Below are positions 21,597 through 31,216 of a stretch of 64,000 nt of DNA, piece after piece. The translations under genes were made by a program, and so were the position numbers. Each line of letters opens with the position of its first letter. Position 1 is the stretch's first letter. Under the pieces are notes generated by a model. That model ran no database searches. It saw only the letters and a list, made by a program, of their open reading frames with translations, and was not told where the DNA came from. The stretch comes from Prochlorococcus sp. AG-355-P16. Its GTDB lineage: Bacteria; Cyanobacteriota; Cyanobacteriia; PCC-6307; Cyanobiaceae. The stretch lies in assembly GCA_003278525.1 (NCBI GenBank), contig QCEQ01000003.1, positions 1 through 64,000 on the forward strand, given 5' to 3'.

Positions 21597-21636
21597 TCAT
21601 TTAGCTATTTCCATTAAAGAAATAAGTAAATGATTA
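21594..21636. terminator. Long hairpin between convergent hemL and prohibitin genes
   Basis: TAATCATTTA/TAAATGATTA (10 bp) plus TATTTC/GAAATA (6 bp) around a GC/AG internal loop; no T-run. Confidence 0.4.
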
Positions 21637-21665
21637 ACTGTTATAGAGGCTTAAACTTTAAAAAA

Positions 21666-22469
21666 TTATCTTCTACCACCTACTATTACTGGTGGACTTC
21701 CTCCTTCTGAGCCTGGGAGGCCAGGAACAACTTGTGTGCTTCCATCCCATTTATCAAGAAATAATTTGAACAATACTTGATCGTCAAGACTTCTATTTAA
21801 TGTCTCATATCTAAGTGCTTCTTGTTCAGCAATTTCTACTTCTGTTTTTGCTCTAAGTAATTGCTGACCAGCTATTTGCTTTTGTTCAATAGCAGCTCTG
21901 TATTCTTCAGCAATCTCTAATCCAGTAAGATCTAAACTTTTTACGTCAACATAATCGAATGAATTAAGTTCTTGAGCAACAGTATCGCCTACCTTTTCAG
22001 AAATTACTGCAAATTCAGTAGCGATTGTTTCAAGCTCGTACTGAGAAAAAACTGATTTTAGAGCTTTGAGTAAAGATGGCTGAACTATTTTTTGATAAAC
22101 ATCGCTATTTCTACTTGCAATTGTTGCAAAAATTCTTCCTGCTTCGTTAGGTTTTACTGAATACTTAACAGTTGCTGTAGCTCTAATAACCTGAAGATCT
22201 TTAGTTAAAGTTTCAAATTTCTCGGGTTGAACTTGAGTTTTTATATCAAATGGAAATACAGACTGAATGAACGGAAGTTTAAAGTTTAAACCAGCCCGCC
22301 TAGAGGGGCCACTTACTTTCCCTAATGTTGTAACAACTGCAACTTGTCCAGAAGGGACAACGAATAAAGATTGGGTAAGCAAAAGAAATCCTGTAAAAGA
22401 TAATACAATTAATAATGTTGTTGTACCGCCAGGACCTGTTGGCGTGACATTTTTAAAGGATGTAGACAT
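21666..22469 (-). CDS. Prohibitin/SPFH-domain membrane protein
   Basis: N-terminal TM and SPFH pattern (VTTLGKV...GLNFKLPFIQSV). Confidence 0.92.
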   Translation of the reverse strand: MSTSFKNVTPTGPGGTTTLLIVLSFTGFLLLTQSLFVVPSGQVAVVTTLGKVSGPSRRAGLNFKLPFIQSVFPFDIKTQVQPEKFETLTKDLQVIRATATVKYSVKPNEAGRIFATIASRNSDVYQKIVQPSLLKALKSVFSQYELETIATEFAVISEKVGDTVAQELNSFDYVDVKSLDLTGLEIAEEYRAAIEQKQIAGQQLLRAKTEVEIAEQEALRYETLNRSLDDQVLFKLFLDKWDGSTQVVPGLPGSEGGSPPVIVGGRR

Positions 22470-22581
22470 TAAATTTTTTCTTTTAATTAATCATATTTAA
22501 ATAGACTAGTTAGTGCATTAATAAGGCATTTAATTAAAATATTTTTTTAATAATTGCAAATTTAAATATAGTTATTTTTAA

Positions 22582-22788
22582 TTAGTTATTTGATTTAAAT
22601 TCTTGCAAAAGTTCTAAATAAAGGTCCTCATCTATTTCCCTAATGTCATATTCAGATGGTAAAACACCATGCTTATGCTCATGCACCGCCATCCAGCAGA
22701 ATTTCTCTATTTCTTCTTTGGAAAAACGAGGATATTCTTTAACCTTTACAAACAATTCTTTTATAAGGGATTTAGGATGATTGGCCAT
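22582..22788 (-). CDS. Small conserved hypothetical protein
   Basis: 68-aa intact ORF in a genic position. Confidence 0.6.
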   Translation of the reverse strand: MANHPKSLIKELFVKVKEYPRFSKEEIEKFCWMAVHEHKHGVLPSEYDIREIDEDLYLELLQEFKSNN

Positions 22789-22809
22789 CTTTATGAGATA
22801 TTAAATATC

Positions 22810-23307
22810 TTATCTGAAATTATTAGCTTTTAGAGGGATATTCAAAGTCTCTTCCAACTCACTAACAAGTTTAATTGCTAATTGAAGATCATTTTTGCTC
22901 TTACTAGCAACTCTGAGTGTTTCACCATTGATATTAACATTTATTTTTTTTATTTGATCTCTGATATTTTTACTGATTTTTTTTGCAATTTCTTGTTTAA
23001 TTCCTTGCTTTAATAGAATTGTCTGTTTAACTCTATTCCCACTAACCATTTCAATTTCACCGTAGTCAAATATTTTTAAAGATAAGTTTCTTTTTATTGC
23101 CTTCTGTCTAATTATGTCATTAACAGAGTTTAAGGTTAGCTGGCTATTAGTGATTATAAAAATATTTTCTTTGTCTAAATCAACTGAAGTATCTGTGCCC
23201 TTCAGATCGTAACGCTGAGAAATTTCTCTTTTTACTTGATCCAAAGTATTTACTAATTCCTGTCTATCAAAATCAGAAACTACATCAAATGAAAAACTTT
23301 CTGCCAT
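22810..23307 (-). CDS. YajQ-family (UPF0234) nucleotide-binding protein
   Basis: MAESFSFDVVSDFDRQELVNT, RYDLKGT, VASKSKNDLQ. Confidence 0.95.
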   Translation of the reverse strand: MAESFSFDVVSDFDRQELVNTLDQVKREISQRYDLKGTDTSVDLDKENIFIITNSQLTLNSVNDIIRQKAIKRNLSLKIFDYGEIEMVSGNRVKQTILLKQGIKQEIAKKISKNIRDQIKKINVNINGETLRVASKSKNDLQLAIKLVSELEETLNIPLKANNFR

Positions 23308-23372
23308 AGAAATTATTAAACGCTAAATATTAATAGCATAATTCATCTTTGAATAAGGGGAAATGGATTAAT

Positions 23373-23885
23373 TTAATCAAAAAATAACAAACTAACCACT
23401 TTCCCCATTTCTTCTGCGCATCTACAACTATTTAGCAATGTTTCACTATCGTGAAAAGCAAAGCATATTAATTGATCGCACCTAGTAATAATTTCTTGAT
23501 TACAAAGACTGCTTGCAAGTGGTAAAGGTAATTCATCATTTTCACTTTTTTCAACCAAATGCATAACCTTTTCAAGTTGATCCTTTATTTCGGGTATTTG
23601 TCTATCAAGACTCTGTGGTAATAAAACAGTTAATAATGATGGATTAATATCTAAGACAGCTCGAATAACAGCTGCATTAACACCTTGAGATCCAGAAGTA
23701 AGGATATTATGTCCTTCATCTGCTAACGACCTTGCTATCAACTCAATTAAGTGGATATCTACAACAGGTACGTGTCTACTACCTAGAAAAGCAATTCTCC
23801 TTTTCCCATTATCTTGGAGTTTTGCAAGTTCTTGAGCTAAGGCATCAACACCTTCAGTTGTTGGTAGATCTAAAGAGCGACTCAA
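23373..23885 (-). CDS. DprA/LOG-like Rossmann nucleotide-binding protein
   Basis: IAFLGSRHVPVVD ... ILTSGSQGVNAAVIRA pattern. Confidence 0.7.
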   Translation of the reverse strand: MSRSLDLPTTEGVDALAQELAKLQDNGKRRIAFLGSRHVPVVDIHLIELIARSLADEGHNILTSGSQGVNAAVIRAVLDINPSLLTVLLPQSLDRQIPEIKDQLEKVMHLVEKSENDELPLPLASSLCNQEIITRCDQLICFAFHDSETLLNSCRCAEEMGKVVSLLFFD

Positions 23886-23910
23886 AATAATAAAGTTCCT
23901 ATATTTGAAA

Positions 23911-25020
23911 TTAGCATTTATCTGAAAAATTGCAGGGAAAATCTATCTTTTCGAGAATTCTTTTTAGATTTACATGCTCTTGAACTAATTGAATAGCATA
24001 AGAAGCTTTAATTGATTCATGTATTCTGACATGACCAAAAGCTTGTTCAATAATTTCAACGGTGGAAAGAGTATCTAACTCCACCTTTAAAATTGGTACC
24101 TCCAATTCCTCTGCTCTATGAATCAATTGTGACAAAGGATCTCCTAAACCAGTTAAAATTAGGCATTGAGTTGAAGCCTCCAAAGCAGCAAGTTGGATAT
24201 CAGTTCTATCAGCTCCTGTGACTACAGCCATATTTCTTCTTCTCCTGAAAAATTCCATTGCAGAATTCACCCCCATTGCACCAATACTTAATGTTTCAAC
24301 AAGCAATTGATCTTTTTCAGGGCAACAAATTACCTGGGCATCAAGTCTTCTTACAAGTTCACCTACCGTGACACTCCTAAGAAGTGGTGATTTAGGCATC
24401 ACTCCAAACACTTCAATATCCAGATTGTTAAGAGAGGGTATTATATCTTTTTTAACTTTTTCAACTTCTTGCGGCAAAACTCCGTTTAAAACAACACCAG
24501 CCAATTTCTCACCCAATTGTTTTTTCGCATCAAGTAATGCATCCACACTTTTACAATCTTCCCATAAATTCACAATTAAAACTTTCGCATCTAAATCCTT
24601 AGCTAGTTGTGGGAGACTTAATCCATAAATCATACCCTCATGAAGACTTCCGGCTGCCTCTAAAATATTCAGACCTTCAAAATCATCATTAACCAATCCT
24701 TCAATCTGATCAAAACCTTTTCCTGGTAGTAAGTCTTTATTGAATATTCTTTTTTCAGCTGAGATATTATCCAACAATCCTACTGAAGAAATTAAATTCT
24801 CTTCTTCGATATTTAATGTAGATCCAATAAACTTAACATCATCATCTATTAATCCTTCGTAAGACATTGAGGGGAGATTAGTAAGTTCAATACATGTTGC
24901 TAAAGGTTTTCCAATGCGTACTTTTTTTTTCTTCTGTAAAAGTTTTTTTGCTATCCCAAGAACCATTGCAGACTTACCACTAAATGGCTCACATGAACCA
25001 ATTAATAATATATCGCTCAT
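23911..25020 (-). CDS. PtaN/BioD-like P-loop plus DRTGG domain protein
   Basis: LIGSCEPFSGKSAMVLGIAKKL P-loop; VTGADRTDIQLAALEA DRTGG-like segment. Confidence 0.8.
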   Translation of the reverse strand: MSDILLIGSCEPFSGKSAMVLGIAKKLLQKKKKVRIGKPLATCIELTNLPSMSYEGLIDDDVKFIGSTLNIEEENLISSVGLLDNISAEKRIFNKDLLPGKGFDQIEGLVNDDFEGLNILEAAGSLHEGMIYGLSLPQLAKDLDAKVLIVNLWEDCKSVDALLDAKKQLGEKLAGVVLNGVLPQEVEKVKKDIIPSLNNLDIEVFGVMPKSPLLRSVTVGELVRRLDAQVICCPEKDQLLVETLSIGAMGVNSAMEFFRRRRNMAVVTGADRTDIQLAALEASTQCLILTGLGDPLSQLIHRAEELEVPILKVELDTLSTVEIIEQAFGHVRIHESIKASYAIQLVQEHVNLKRILEKIDFPCNFSDKC

Positions 25021-25174
25021 AATTTAGTAAATTATTTATTAATAGGTTTAAGATAATATTTTTTTCAGAACTAAACAAACATTTATTTATGAGTTTTAAT
25101 CAAATAAAAAATAATTTTTTTTTTTTTTGGTAAATTTATTTTAATTCTTTGGTATCTCATAAAAATCAAGCAAA

Positions 25175-25894
25175 ATGATAAATCCAACCAAAAACGAAAA
25201 AACTATAGGGATAACTGGAGCCTCAGGTGCGCTAGGGAAAGAATTAACAAAGTTGTTTCGTCAAAAAGGATATAAAGTGATTGGATTTACTCATAGTAAA
25301 ACTAATTATGAAATAAATCTTGAATCCCCAAATGAATGGATTATGTGGGAATGTGGGAAGGAGTCGTCATTAAAAAAACAACTTGAAAATATAGACATTT
25401 TGATTTTGAACCATGGTATCTATGATTTGAGTAGAGAAAATTCCAATTATGAAAAATCAATAGAGATAAATGCATTAAGCAAATTCAAATTTTTAAATTT
25501 ATTTGAAGATATTGCTCTAAGCAATAATTCACTAATAAAAAAAGAGATTTGGATAAATACATCTGAAGCAGAGATATTACCAGCCCTAAATCCGTCATAT
25601 GAAATTAGTAAATCCCTTATTGGTCAATTAGTTTCTTTCAAAAAAAATCTTCTGGACAAAAATACAAAGAAAAAATTAATAATAAAAAAAATCATCTTAG
25701 GGCCGTTTAAATCAGAACTAAATCCTATCGGAATAATGAGTCCAAAATTCGTTTCTAAAAAAATTTATGATTTAGCTAATTCAAAAAATTATTTAATAAT
25801 AATTAGTCCAAACCCTTTGACATATATACTTTTTCCATTGAAAGAATTTTTTAATTTTTTGTATTGCCAAATTATCTATAAGTACAAACCTTAG
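25175..25894 (+). CDS. Short-chain dehydrogenase/NAD-binding protein
   Basis: TIGITGASGALGKELTKLF glycine-rich motif, YEISKSL. Confidence 0.8.
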   Translation: MINPTKNEKTIGITGASGALGKELTKLFRQKGYKVIGFTHSKTNYEINLESPNEWIMWECGKESSLKKQLENIDILILNHGIYDLSRENSNYEKSIEINALSKFKFLNLFEDIALSNNSLIKKEIWINTSEAEILPALNPSYEISKSLIGQLVSFKKNLLDKNTKKKLIIKKIILGPFKSELNPIGIMSPKFVSKKIYDLANSKNYLIIISPNPLTYILFPLKEFFNFLYCQIIYKYKP

Positions 25895-25897
25895 TGA

Positions 25898-26737
25898 CTA
25901 GAAATCTCGATCTGTCAATATTTCAATACCATCTTTTAAAACAACTATTGTATGCTCCCATTGGGCCGATAGTTTTCCATCTTTTGTTATTACGGTCCAT
26001 CTATCATTTAGTGTTTTGCAAAATTTAGTCCCTTGATTAACGATTGGTTCTACCGCTAACGTCATTCCTTCACGAAGGACGACATTGGGCAATTCTTTGG
26101 TCCGAAAATTAAATACTGATGGTTCTTCATGAAGATTTCTTCCAACCCCATGACCTGTATAATCCTCAACAACACTAAAGCCATTTTTTACAACAATGTC
26201 TTCGATTTCCCCAGCCACATCTAGAAGCGTATTCCCTGCCTTGATTTTCGAAAGTCCTGCATACAATGCTTTATAGGCTACATCGCTAAGTTTTTGAGCC
26301 TTTGGACTAACTTCTCCTACACAAATTGAAATACAACTATCTCCATGGAAACCATCTAAATATGCCCCTGTATCAATTTTAACTAAGTCGCCATTTTTAA
26401 TTATTTTATTTTTACTTGGAATCCCGTGAACAACCTCATTATTAATACTAGAACAAATACTAGAAGGAAATCCATGGTAGCCCTTGAAACTTGGCACAGC
26501 TCCAAAACTTTTTATCCTCTTTTCTGCGAAATCATCTAAGTCTTTTGTACTCATTCCAGGTTTAATTAAATCATTAATTTCCCTCAAAACAGTTGCTACA
26601 ATCCTACTAGATTTTTTCATTAAATTTATTTCCCGTGAAGATTTTATTTCGATTCCTCTTCTCCTCTGAATAAAAGGAACTTGATCATTAACTTTGGAAT
26701 TATTTTTATTTAACAAAAGATCTGCAAAATGTCTCAT
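25898..26737 (-). CDS. map: Methionine aminopeptidase type I
   Basis: [40 protein letters not shown]. Confidence 0.96.
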   Translation of the reverse strand: MRHFADLLLNKNNSKVNDQVPFIQRRRGIEIKSSREINLMKKSSRIVATVLREINDLIKPGMSTKDLDDFAEKRIKSFGAVPSFKGYHGFPSSICSSINNEVVHGIPSKNKIIKNGDLVKIDTGAYLDGFHGDSCISICVGEVSPKAQKLSDVAYKALYAGLSKIKAGNTLLDVAGEIEDIVVKNGFSVVEDYTGHGVGRNLHEEPSVFNFRTKELPNVVLREGMTLAVEPIVNQGTKFCKTLNDRWTVITKDGKLSAQWEHTIVVLKDGIEILTDRDF

Positions 26738-26828
26738 TGGAGTAAATAATAGTAATAGGTAAATATCTTCAAAATAGCCTTTATGGTCTTGGCTACCTTA
26801 AATCTATCAATAACAATAGTAAATAAAA

Positions 26829-27137
26829 ATGAAAACTTTATTTAATTCTAGGCAATTTCATAAGGCTTTGGCGCCCTGGGTTTTTCTTCCATTATTTATA
26901 TCTTCAATTACTGGTCTTTTTTATAGGGTTTCAAAAGATTTACTAGGTTACTCTAGAGAACAAGTTCATTGGTTAATGTCTCTCCATGAGGGCGAATGGC
27001 TTGGAGATAATGGAGAACTTATATACGTAATATTGAATTCCCTTGGGGTTTTATGGATGCTCGTAACAGGATTCCAAATGTTTTCAAAAACAATTTCATT
27101 TACCAAAAAGGTTACTAAAGGCGAGTCAAAAGGTTAA
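26829..27137 (+). CDS. PepSY-associated TM-like small membrane protein
   Basis: Two TM segments, [24 protein letters not shown]. Confidence 0.7.
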   Translation: MKTLFNSRQFHKALAPWVFLPLFISSITGLFYRVSKDLLGYSREQVHWLMSLHEGEWLGDNGELIYVILNSLGVLWMLVTGFQMFSKTISFTKKVTKGESKG

Positions 27138-27169
27138 GATATAGAACTTGTAGGACAATAAAGACCAAA

Positions 27170-27640
27170 ATGGCCAAAGAGAAACAAGAGAAGGAATTAG
27201 AAACCAGTATTAAAGCTGACGCATCAGTTGATGTGGCAGTTGAACAAAAAGAACAAAATACGGTTTCTGAGAATATTCAAACCTTAAGCGCATCTAATCT
27301 TATTAAGGAATTTGAGAATGAACAATTAAAAAAAGAATTACCTGAAATATATGTTGGGGACACTGTTAAAGTTGGTGTAAAAATTACAGAAGGTAATAAA
27401 GAAAGAGTCCAACCTTACGAGGGCGTTGTCATAGCAAAAAGGCATGGAGGTATCAACCAGACTATTACAGTTAGAAGAATTTTTCAGGGCATAGGTGTTG
27501 AAAGAGTATTTATGCTACATAGTCCACAGGTTGCCTCTCTAAAAGTTGAACGTAGAGGTAAAGTAAGAAGAGCTAAGTTATTCTATCTGAGAGATAGAGT
27601 AGGAAAAGCTACTCGCGTAAAACAACGCTTTGATCGATAA
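27170..27640 (+). CDS. rplS: 50S ribosomal protein L19 with N-terminal extension
   Basis: [10 protein letters not shown]...[36 protein letters not shown]. Confidence 0.95.
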   Translation: MAKEKQEKELETSIKADASVDVAVEQKEQNTVSENIQTLSASNLIKEFENEQLKKELPEIYVGDTVKVGVKITEGNKERVQPYEGVVIAKRHGGINQTITVRRIFQGIGVERVFMLHSPQVASLKVERRGKVRRAKLFYLRDRVGKATRVKQRFDR

Positions 27641-27693
27641 AGTTGTAAATTAATCAACTTATTGGTCACAAAGACGCTTATAATCATTTAGAT

Positions 27694-27766
27694 GCGTCGT
27701 TAGTTCAGTTGGTAGAACGCAGGTCTCCAAAACCTGATGTCGGGGGTTCAAGTCCTCCACGACGCG
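27694..27766 (+). tRNA. tRNA-Trp (CCA)
   Basis: Cloverleaf: acceptor GCGTCGT/ACGACGC, anticodon loop CTCCAAA, T-loop GGTTCAAGTCC. Confidence 0.96.
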
Positions 27767-27801
27767 TTTAATCAACATTATGTAAATCATTTTTTCATAA
27801 G

Positions 27802-27996
27802 ATGGAGTTAGATCTTCAACCTGGGGACGTAGTTAAAGTCCTCGAATCAGCTGCTTTAGGATGGGTTCGTGCAAGAGTTATCAGAGTAAAGTCTGGTGGA
27901 AGAGTTGTCGTTCAAAGTGACCAAGGCAGAGAATTTACTGCTAGAGGCAATCAAGTTAGATTGATAGAACCTGCTGGTTTTAGACCTCAAAAATAA
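27802..27996 (+). CDS. Small SH3/KOW-like conserved protein
   Basis: LQPGDVVKVLESAALGWVRARVIRVKSGGRVVVQ. Confidence 0.75.
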   Translation: MELDLQPGDVVKVLESAALGWVRARVIRVKSGGRVVVQSDQGREFTARGNQVRLIEPAGFRPQK

Positions 27997-28142
27997 ATAG
28001 TTGTTTTTACTAAAGCAGTTAAAAACTAATTATTTTTGTAAATCCTCAAATTAATAAATTTTTTTTTACAACCCCACAAATTAAGTATTATGATCTGATA
28101 ATTTTAAGAATGAAGTTCTAAATAAATTTAGAACAAAACTCT

Positions 28143-28216
28143 GGGACCGTAGTTCAACTGGTTAGAGCACCGCCCTGTCACGGCGGAAGTTGCGGGTTCG
28201 AATCCCGTCGGTCCCG
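28143..28216 (+). tRNA. tRNA-Asp (GUC)
   Basis: Cloverleaf GGGACCG...CGGTCCCG, anticodon stem-loop CCGCCCTGTCACGGCGG, T-arm GCGGGTTCGAATCCCGT. Confidence 0.97.
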
Positions 28217-28233
28217 TTTTTTCTAAAAAAAAT

Positions 28234-29664
28234 TTGGAAAAACGTTTAAGACTAGCCCCGAGTCCAACAGGTTTATTTCATATTGGGACAGCGCGAACAG
28301 CTCTATTCAACTGGTTGTATGCACAAAAAATAGGTGGAAAATTTCTAGTCAGAATAGAAGATACAGATTTTCTTCGATCTAAATCTGAATATACAAAAAA
28401 TATATTAGATGGTTTGAAATGGCTTGGACTTAAATGGGATGATGAACCTATTAAGCAAAGTGACCGAATTTCGATTCACAAAATTTATATCAAAAAGCTA
28501 TTGGAATGTGGAGCTGCATATAGGTGCTTTACAACAGAAGATGAAATATCTGAATTAAGAGAAGAACAAAAAAAGAAAGGATTACCTCCAAAGCATGATA
28601 ATAGACATAGAAATCTTTCAAAAGAAGAAATAGAAATATTCATATCCCAAGGCAGAACTTCAGTAATAAGGTTTAAGATTGATGAAAAAATTGAAATAAA
28701 ATGGGTAGATCAGATAAGAGGTGAAATCAAATGGCAAGGGAAGGATTTAGGTGGTGATTTAGTTTTGTCAAGAAGGGCTAAAGGTTATGAGATTGGAGAC
28801 CCTTTATATAATCTTGCAGTTGTAGTTGATGATAATTTCATGAATATTACTCATGTAGTAAGAGGTGAAGACCATATCTCGAACACTGCAAAACAAATAT
28901 TGATTTATAAAGCATTAAATTTTAATTTGCCAACTTTTTCGCATACACCCTTAATACTGAATAGCGAAGGGAAAAAATTATCGAAGAGAGATTGCGTTAC
29001 TTCAATCGACGAATTTAGAGAAATGGGATATTTACCTGAGGCCTTATCGAACTATATGGCCTTTTTAGGTTGGTCTCCAAAATCTGCTGATAGAGAAATA
29101 CTCTCGCTGAAAGAGATATCTGAAATTTTTGACTTATCAGAAATAAATAAAGCTGGAGCCAAATTCAGTTGGGAAAAACTCAACTGGATTAATTCTCAAT
29201 ATATAAAAAATATGGAATCAATAAAGTTAAGTGAGATCATAAAGAAATACTGGGACGATAATGATTGGGAGCCGCCATCTCAAGAATGGGCTTATAAATT
29301 AGCAATTTTGATTAGAGACTCTATGACTCTTTTAAAAGATTCAATTGATCAATCAAAACCATTTTTCTTAATACCTACAATTCAAAAAGAAGGACAAGAT
29401 TTTCTGGAAAACGATGATAGCAAATTATCTCTTAAACTAATCTTAGATTATTTAGTTAAACTAAATACTATAAAACTAACTAAAGAGAAAGCCAAAGAAA
29501 TAATAAACGAAATCTCTAAAAAGCATAATCTTAAAAAAGGGATATTAATGAAATCATTAAGAGTCGCTTTCTTTGGATCTCTCAGTGGGCCAGATTTAAT
29601 TCAAAGTTGGGAGCTTCTCGCAGAGACTAAAACCGATAGAACTCGAATTGAAAGATGTCTTTAA
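28234..29664 (+). CDS. gltX: Glutamyl-tRNA synthetase
   Basis: RLAPSPTGLFHIGTARTALFNWL and KLSKRD (KMSKR-like); TTG start. Confidence 0.97.
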   Translation: MEKRLRLAPSPTGLFHIGTARTALFNWLYAQKIGGKFLVRIEDTDFLRSKSEYTKNILDGLKWLGLKWDDEPIKQSDRISIHKIYIKKLLECGAAYRCFTTEDEISELREEQKKKGLPPKHDNRHRNLSKEEIEIFISQGRTSVIRFKIDEKIEIKWVDQIRGEIKWQGKDLGGDLVLSRRAKGYEIGDPLYNLAVVVDDNFMNITHVVRGEDHISNTAKQILIYKALNFNLPTFSHTPLILNSEGKKLSKRDCVTSIDEFREMGYLPEALSNYMAFLGWSPKSADREILSLKEISEIFDLSEINKAGAKFSWEKLNWINSQYIKNMESIKLSEIIKKYWDDNDWEPPSQEWAYKLAILIRDSMTLLKDSIDQSKPFFLIPTIQKEGQDFLENDDSKLSLKLILDYLVKLNTIKLTKEKAKEIINEISKKHNLKKGILMKSLRVAFFGSLSGPDLIQSWELLAETKTDRTRIERCL

Positions 29665-29674
29665 TCAATCAAAA

Positions 29675-30871
29675 TTATTTTTTGTGTCCTAATTCTAGTC
29701 TATTTGCCAAAGGTTTAGCTGAAAGTCCTTGAATTCCGACTGTCATCAAAATAGTAAGGAAAACTAAACCTTGGAGACGGCCAGCCCCAAGGATGCCAGC
29801 CTGCTCTAATCTGATAGAAAAAAGAGAAGCAACAGCTGCAGTAACAATACCTCTTGGGGCTAACCAGGCTAAAATTATTTTTTCTTTTAAGTTCAATTCT
29901 TTCCCAGTTGTTGCTATCCAGATAGAGATTGGGCGAACAATTACCATCAACATAAAAACGCAAACAACCCCTCCCCAGCCAAGCGGACTTAGTTCACCCC
30001 AAGAAACGTCAGCGGCCAAAAGAGGGAAAAGAACTGTTATTGCTAATTGAGCTAATTCACCAATTAGATTATCCAATCTCTCCTTATCTACAACTTCTCT
30101 TTTGCCTACAATAAAGCCTGCCGCGACAGAAGCAGGCAAGCCTGATTCTGGTAAAAAATATTCGCAAGTACCATACACAAGGAAAATAAATCCAAGGGTA
30201 ACTTGAAGCTCTATACCAAATGAGGCTTCATTTTTTATTTTTTTTAAAATTTCTGATAGTAACCATCCTGCGATTAATCCGATTAATACTCCTCCCCCTA
30301 ATCTTTGCATTAAAGCTATAAATACATCATTAATCCCACGGAGGTCACCTAAAGTCAGTTCTAAAAGCAGTAATGCTAGTACCGCACCAATGGGTTCAAG
30401 CAACAACCCCTCAGCTTTTAAGACTTCCGAGAGTGGGGAAGCTAATTTTATTTGTTCTACTAATGGAGAGACAACTGTTGGTCCTGTGGCTAGAACTATG
30501 GCACTATATATTCCTGCGACTTGCCATGAGAGGCCCGCCAGCCAATGCGCAATAAAAATTCCAGCTGATAATGAAATAAAAAGTCTTACTAATGAAATTT
30601 TCAAAACAGTATTTCTTATATTCCCCTCAGGCAGTTTTAAATTTAATCCGCCTTCAAAAAGAACCAAACAAACCAAAAGCCCCACAATAGTTTCTAGCCC
30701 TTGCCCGAGATCTAAAGGCTCAACAAGTCCTAATCCTGATCTTCCGATGAATAATCCAGAAAGCAATAAAATAACAACACTTGGGAATCCTGTAAAAGAA
30801 GATAATAATCTAGCGCAAGCACCTGCAAATACAGTTATCCCCCAAAGTAATCCAAGCCTTTCAGGCGTCAT
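29675..30871 (-). CDS. CPA1/NhaP-type Na+/H+ antiporter
   Basis: Multi-TM, LFEGGLNLKLPEG, ATGPTVVSPLVEQ, LAWLAPRGIVTAAVASLFS. Confidence 0.9.
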   Translation of the reverse strand: MTPERLGLLWGITVFAGACARLLSSFTGFPSVVILLLSGLFIGRSGLGLVEPLDLGQGLETIVGLLVCLVLFEGGLNLKLPEGNIRNTVLKISLVRLFISLSAGIFIAHWLAGLSWQVAGIYSAIVLATGPTVVSPLVEQIKLASPLSEVLKAEGLLLEPIGAVLALLLLELTLGDLRGINDVFIALMQRLGGGVLIGLIAGWLLSEILKKIKNEASFGIELQVTLGFIFLVYGTCEYFLPESGLPASVAAGFIVGKREVVDKERLDNLIGELAQLAITVLFPLLAADVSWGELSPLGWGGVVCVFMLMVIVRPISIWIATTGKELNLKEKIILAWLAPRGIVTAAVASLFSIRLEQAGILGAGRLQGLVFLTILMTVGIQGLSAKPLANRLELGHKK

Positions 30872-31034
30872 ATAAAAATATAAATAATAAAAATATTAAT
30901 TATTTTGATTAAATCAATAATCTTATCTCAAGTCCAATAAATAGAATACTTTTTAATTAAATTCATCAGCTGAACAAGAGTAACTTTTATTAAATCTTTT
31001 AAAACTTCTTTTAAGAAGATGAATTTTAGTTCAA

Positions 31035-31211
31035 TTAAGAAAACTGGCTTATTAAAGCAATAATTATGAAAATAATTCCTATCCCGACAGTTGCCATCCT
31101 TCCATTCCATATTTCAGCTTGAGGGGTAAAACCTCTTTTCCACAAATTTAGTTCTTTTTTATCAACAAAGTTTTTTGTTTCTTGAATCTCGATTTTAGGT
31201 TGTTTGTTCAT
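31035..31211 (-). CDS. hli: High-light-inducible (Hli/SCP) chlorophyll-binding-like protein, 58 aa
   Basis: Translated by hand: MNKQPKIEIQETKNFVDKKELNLWKRGFTPQAEIWNGRMATVGIGIIFIIIALISQFS; RGFTPQAEIWNGRMA is the hli motif. Not in the supplied ORF track. Confidence 0.9.
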   Translation of the reverse strand: MNKQPKIEIQETKNFVDKKELNLWKRGFTPQAEIWNGRMATVGIGIIFIIIALISQFS

Positions 31212-31216
31212 TGAAG

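Noticed and set aside
30390-30875. 161-aa plus-strand ORF opposite the antiporter
   Set aside because: Lies wholly inside the antiporter gene, no recognisable family, typical shadow ORF.
30928-31110. 60-aa minus-strand ORF in the ORF track
   Set aside because: Overlaps the hli gene in another frame on the same strand; hli has the recognisable motif.
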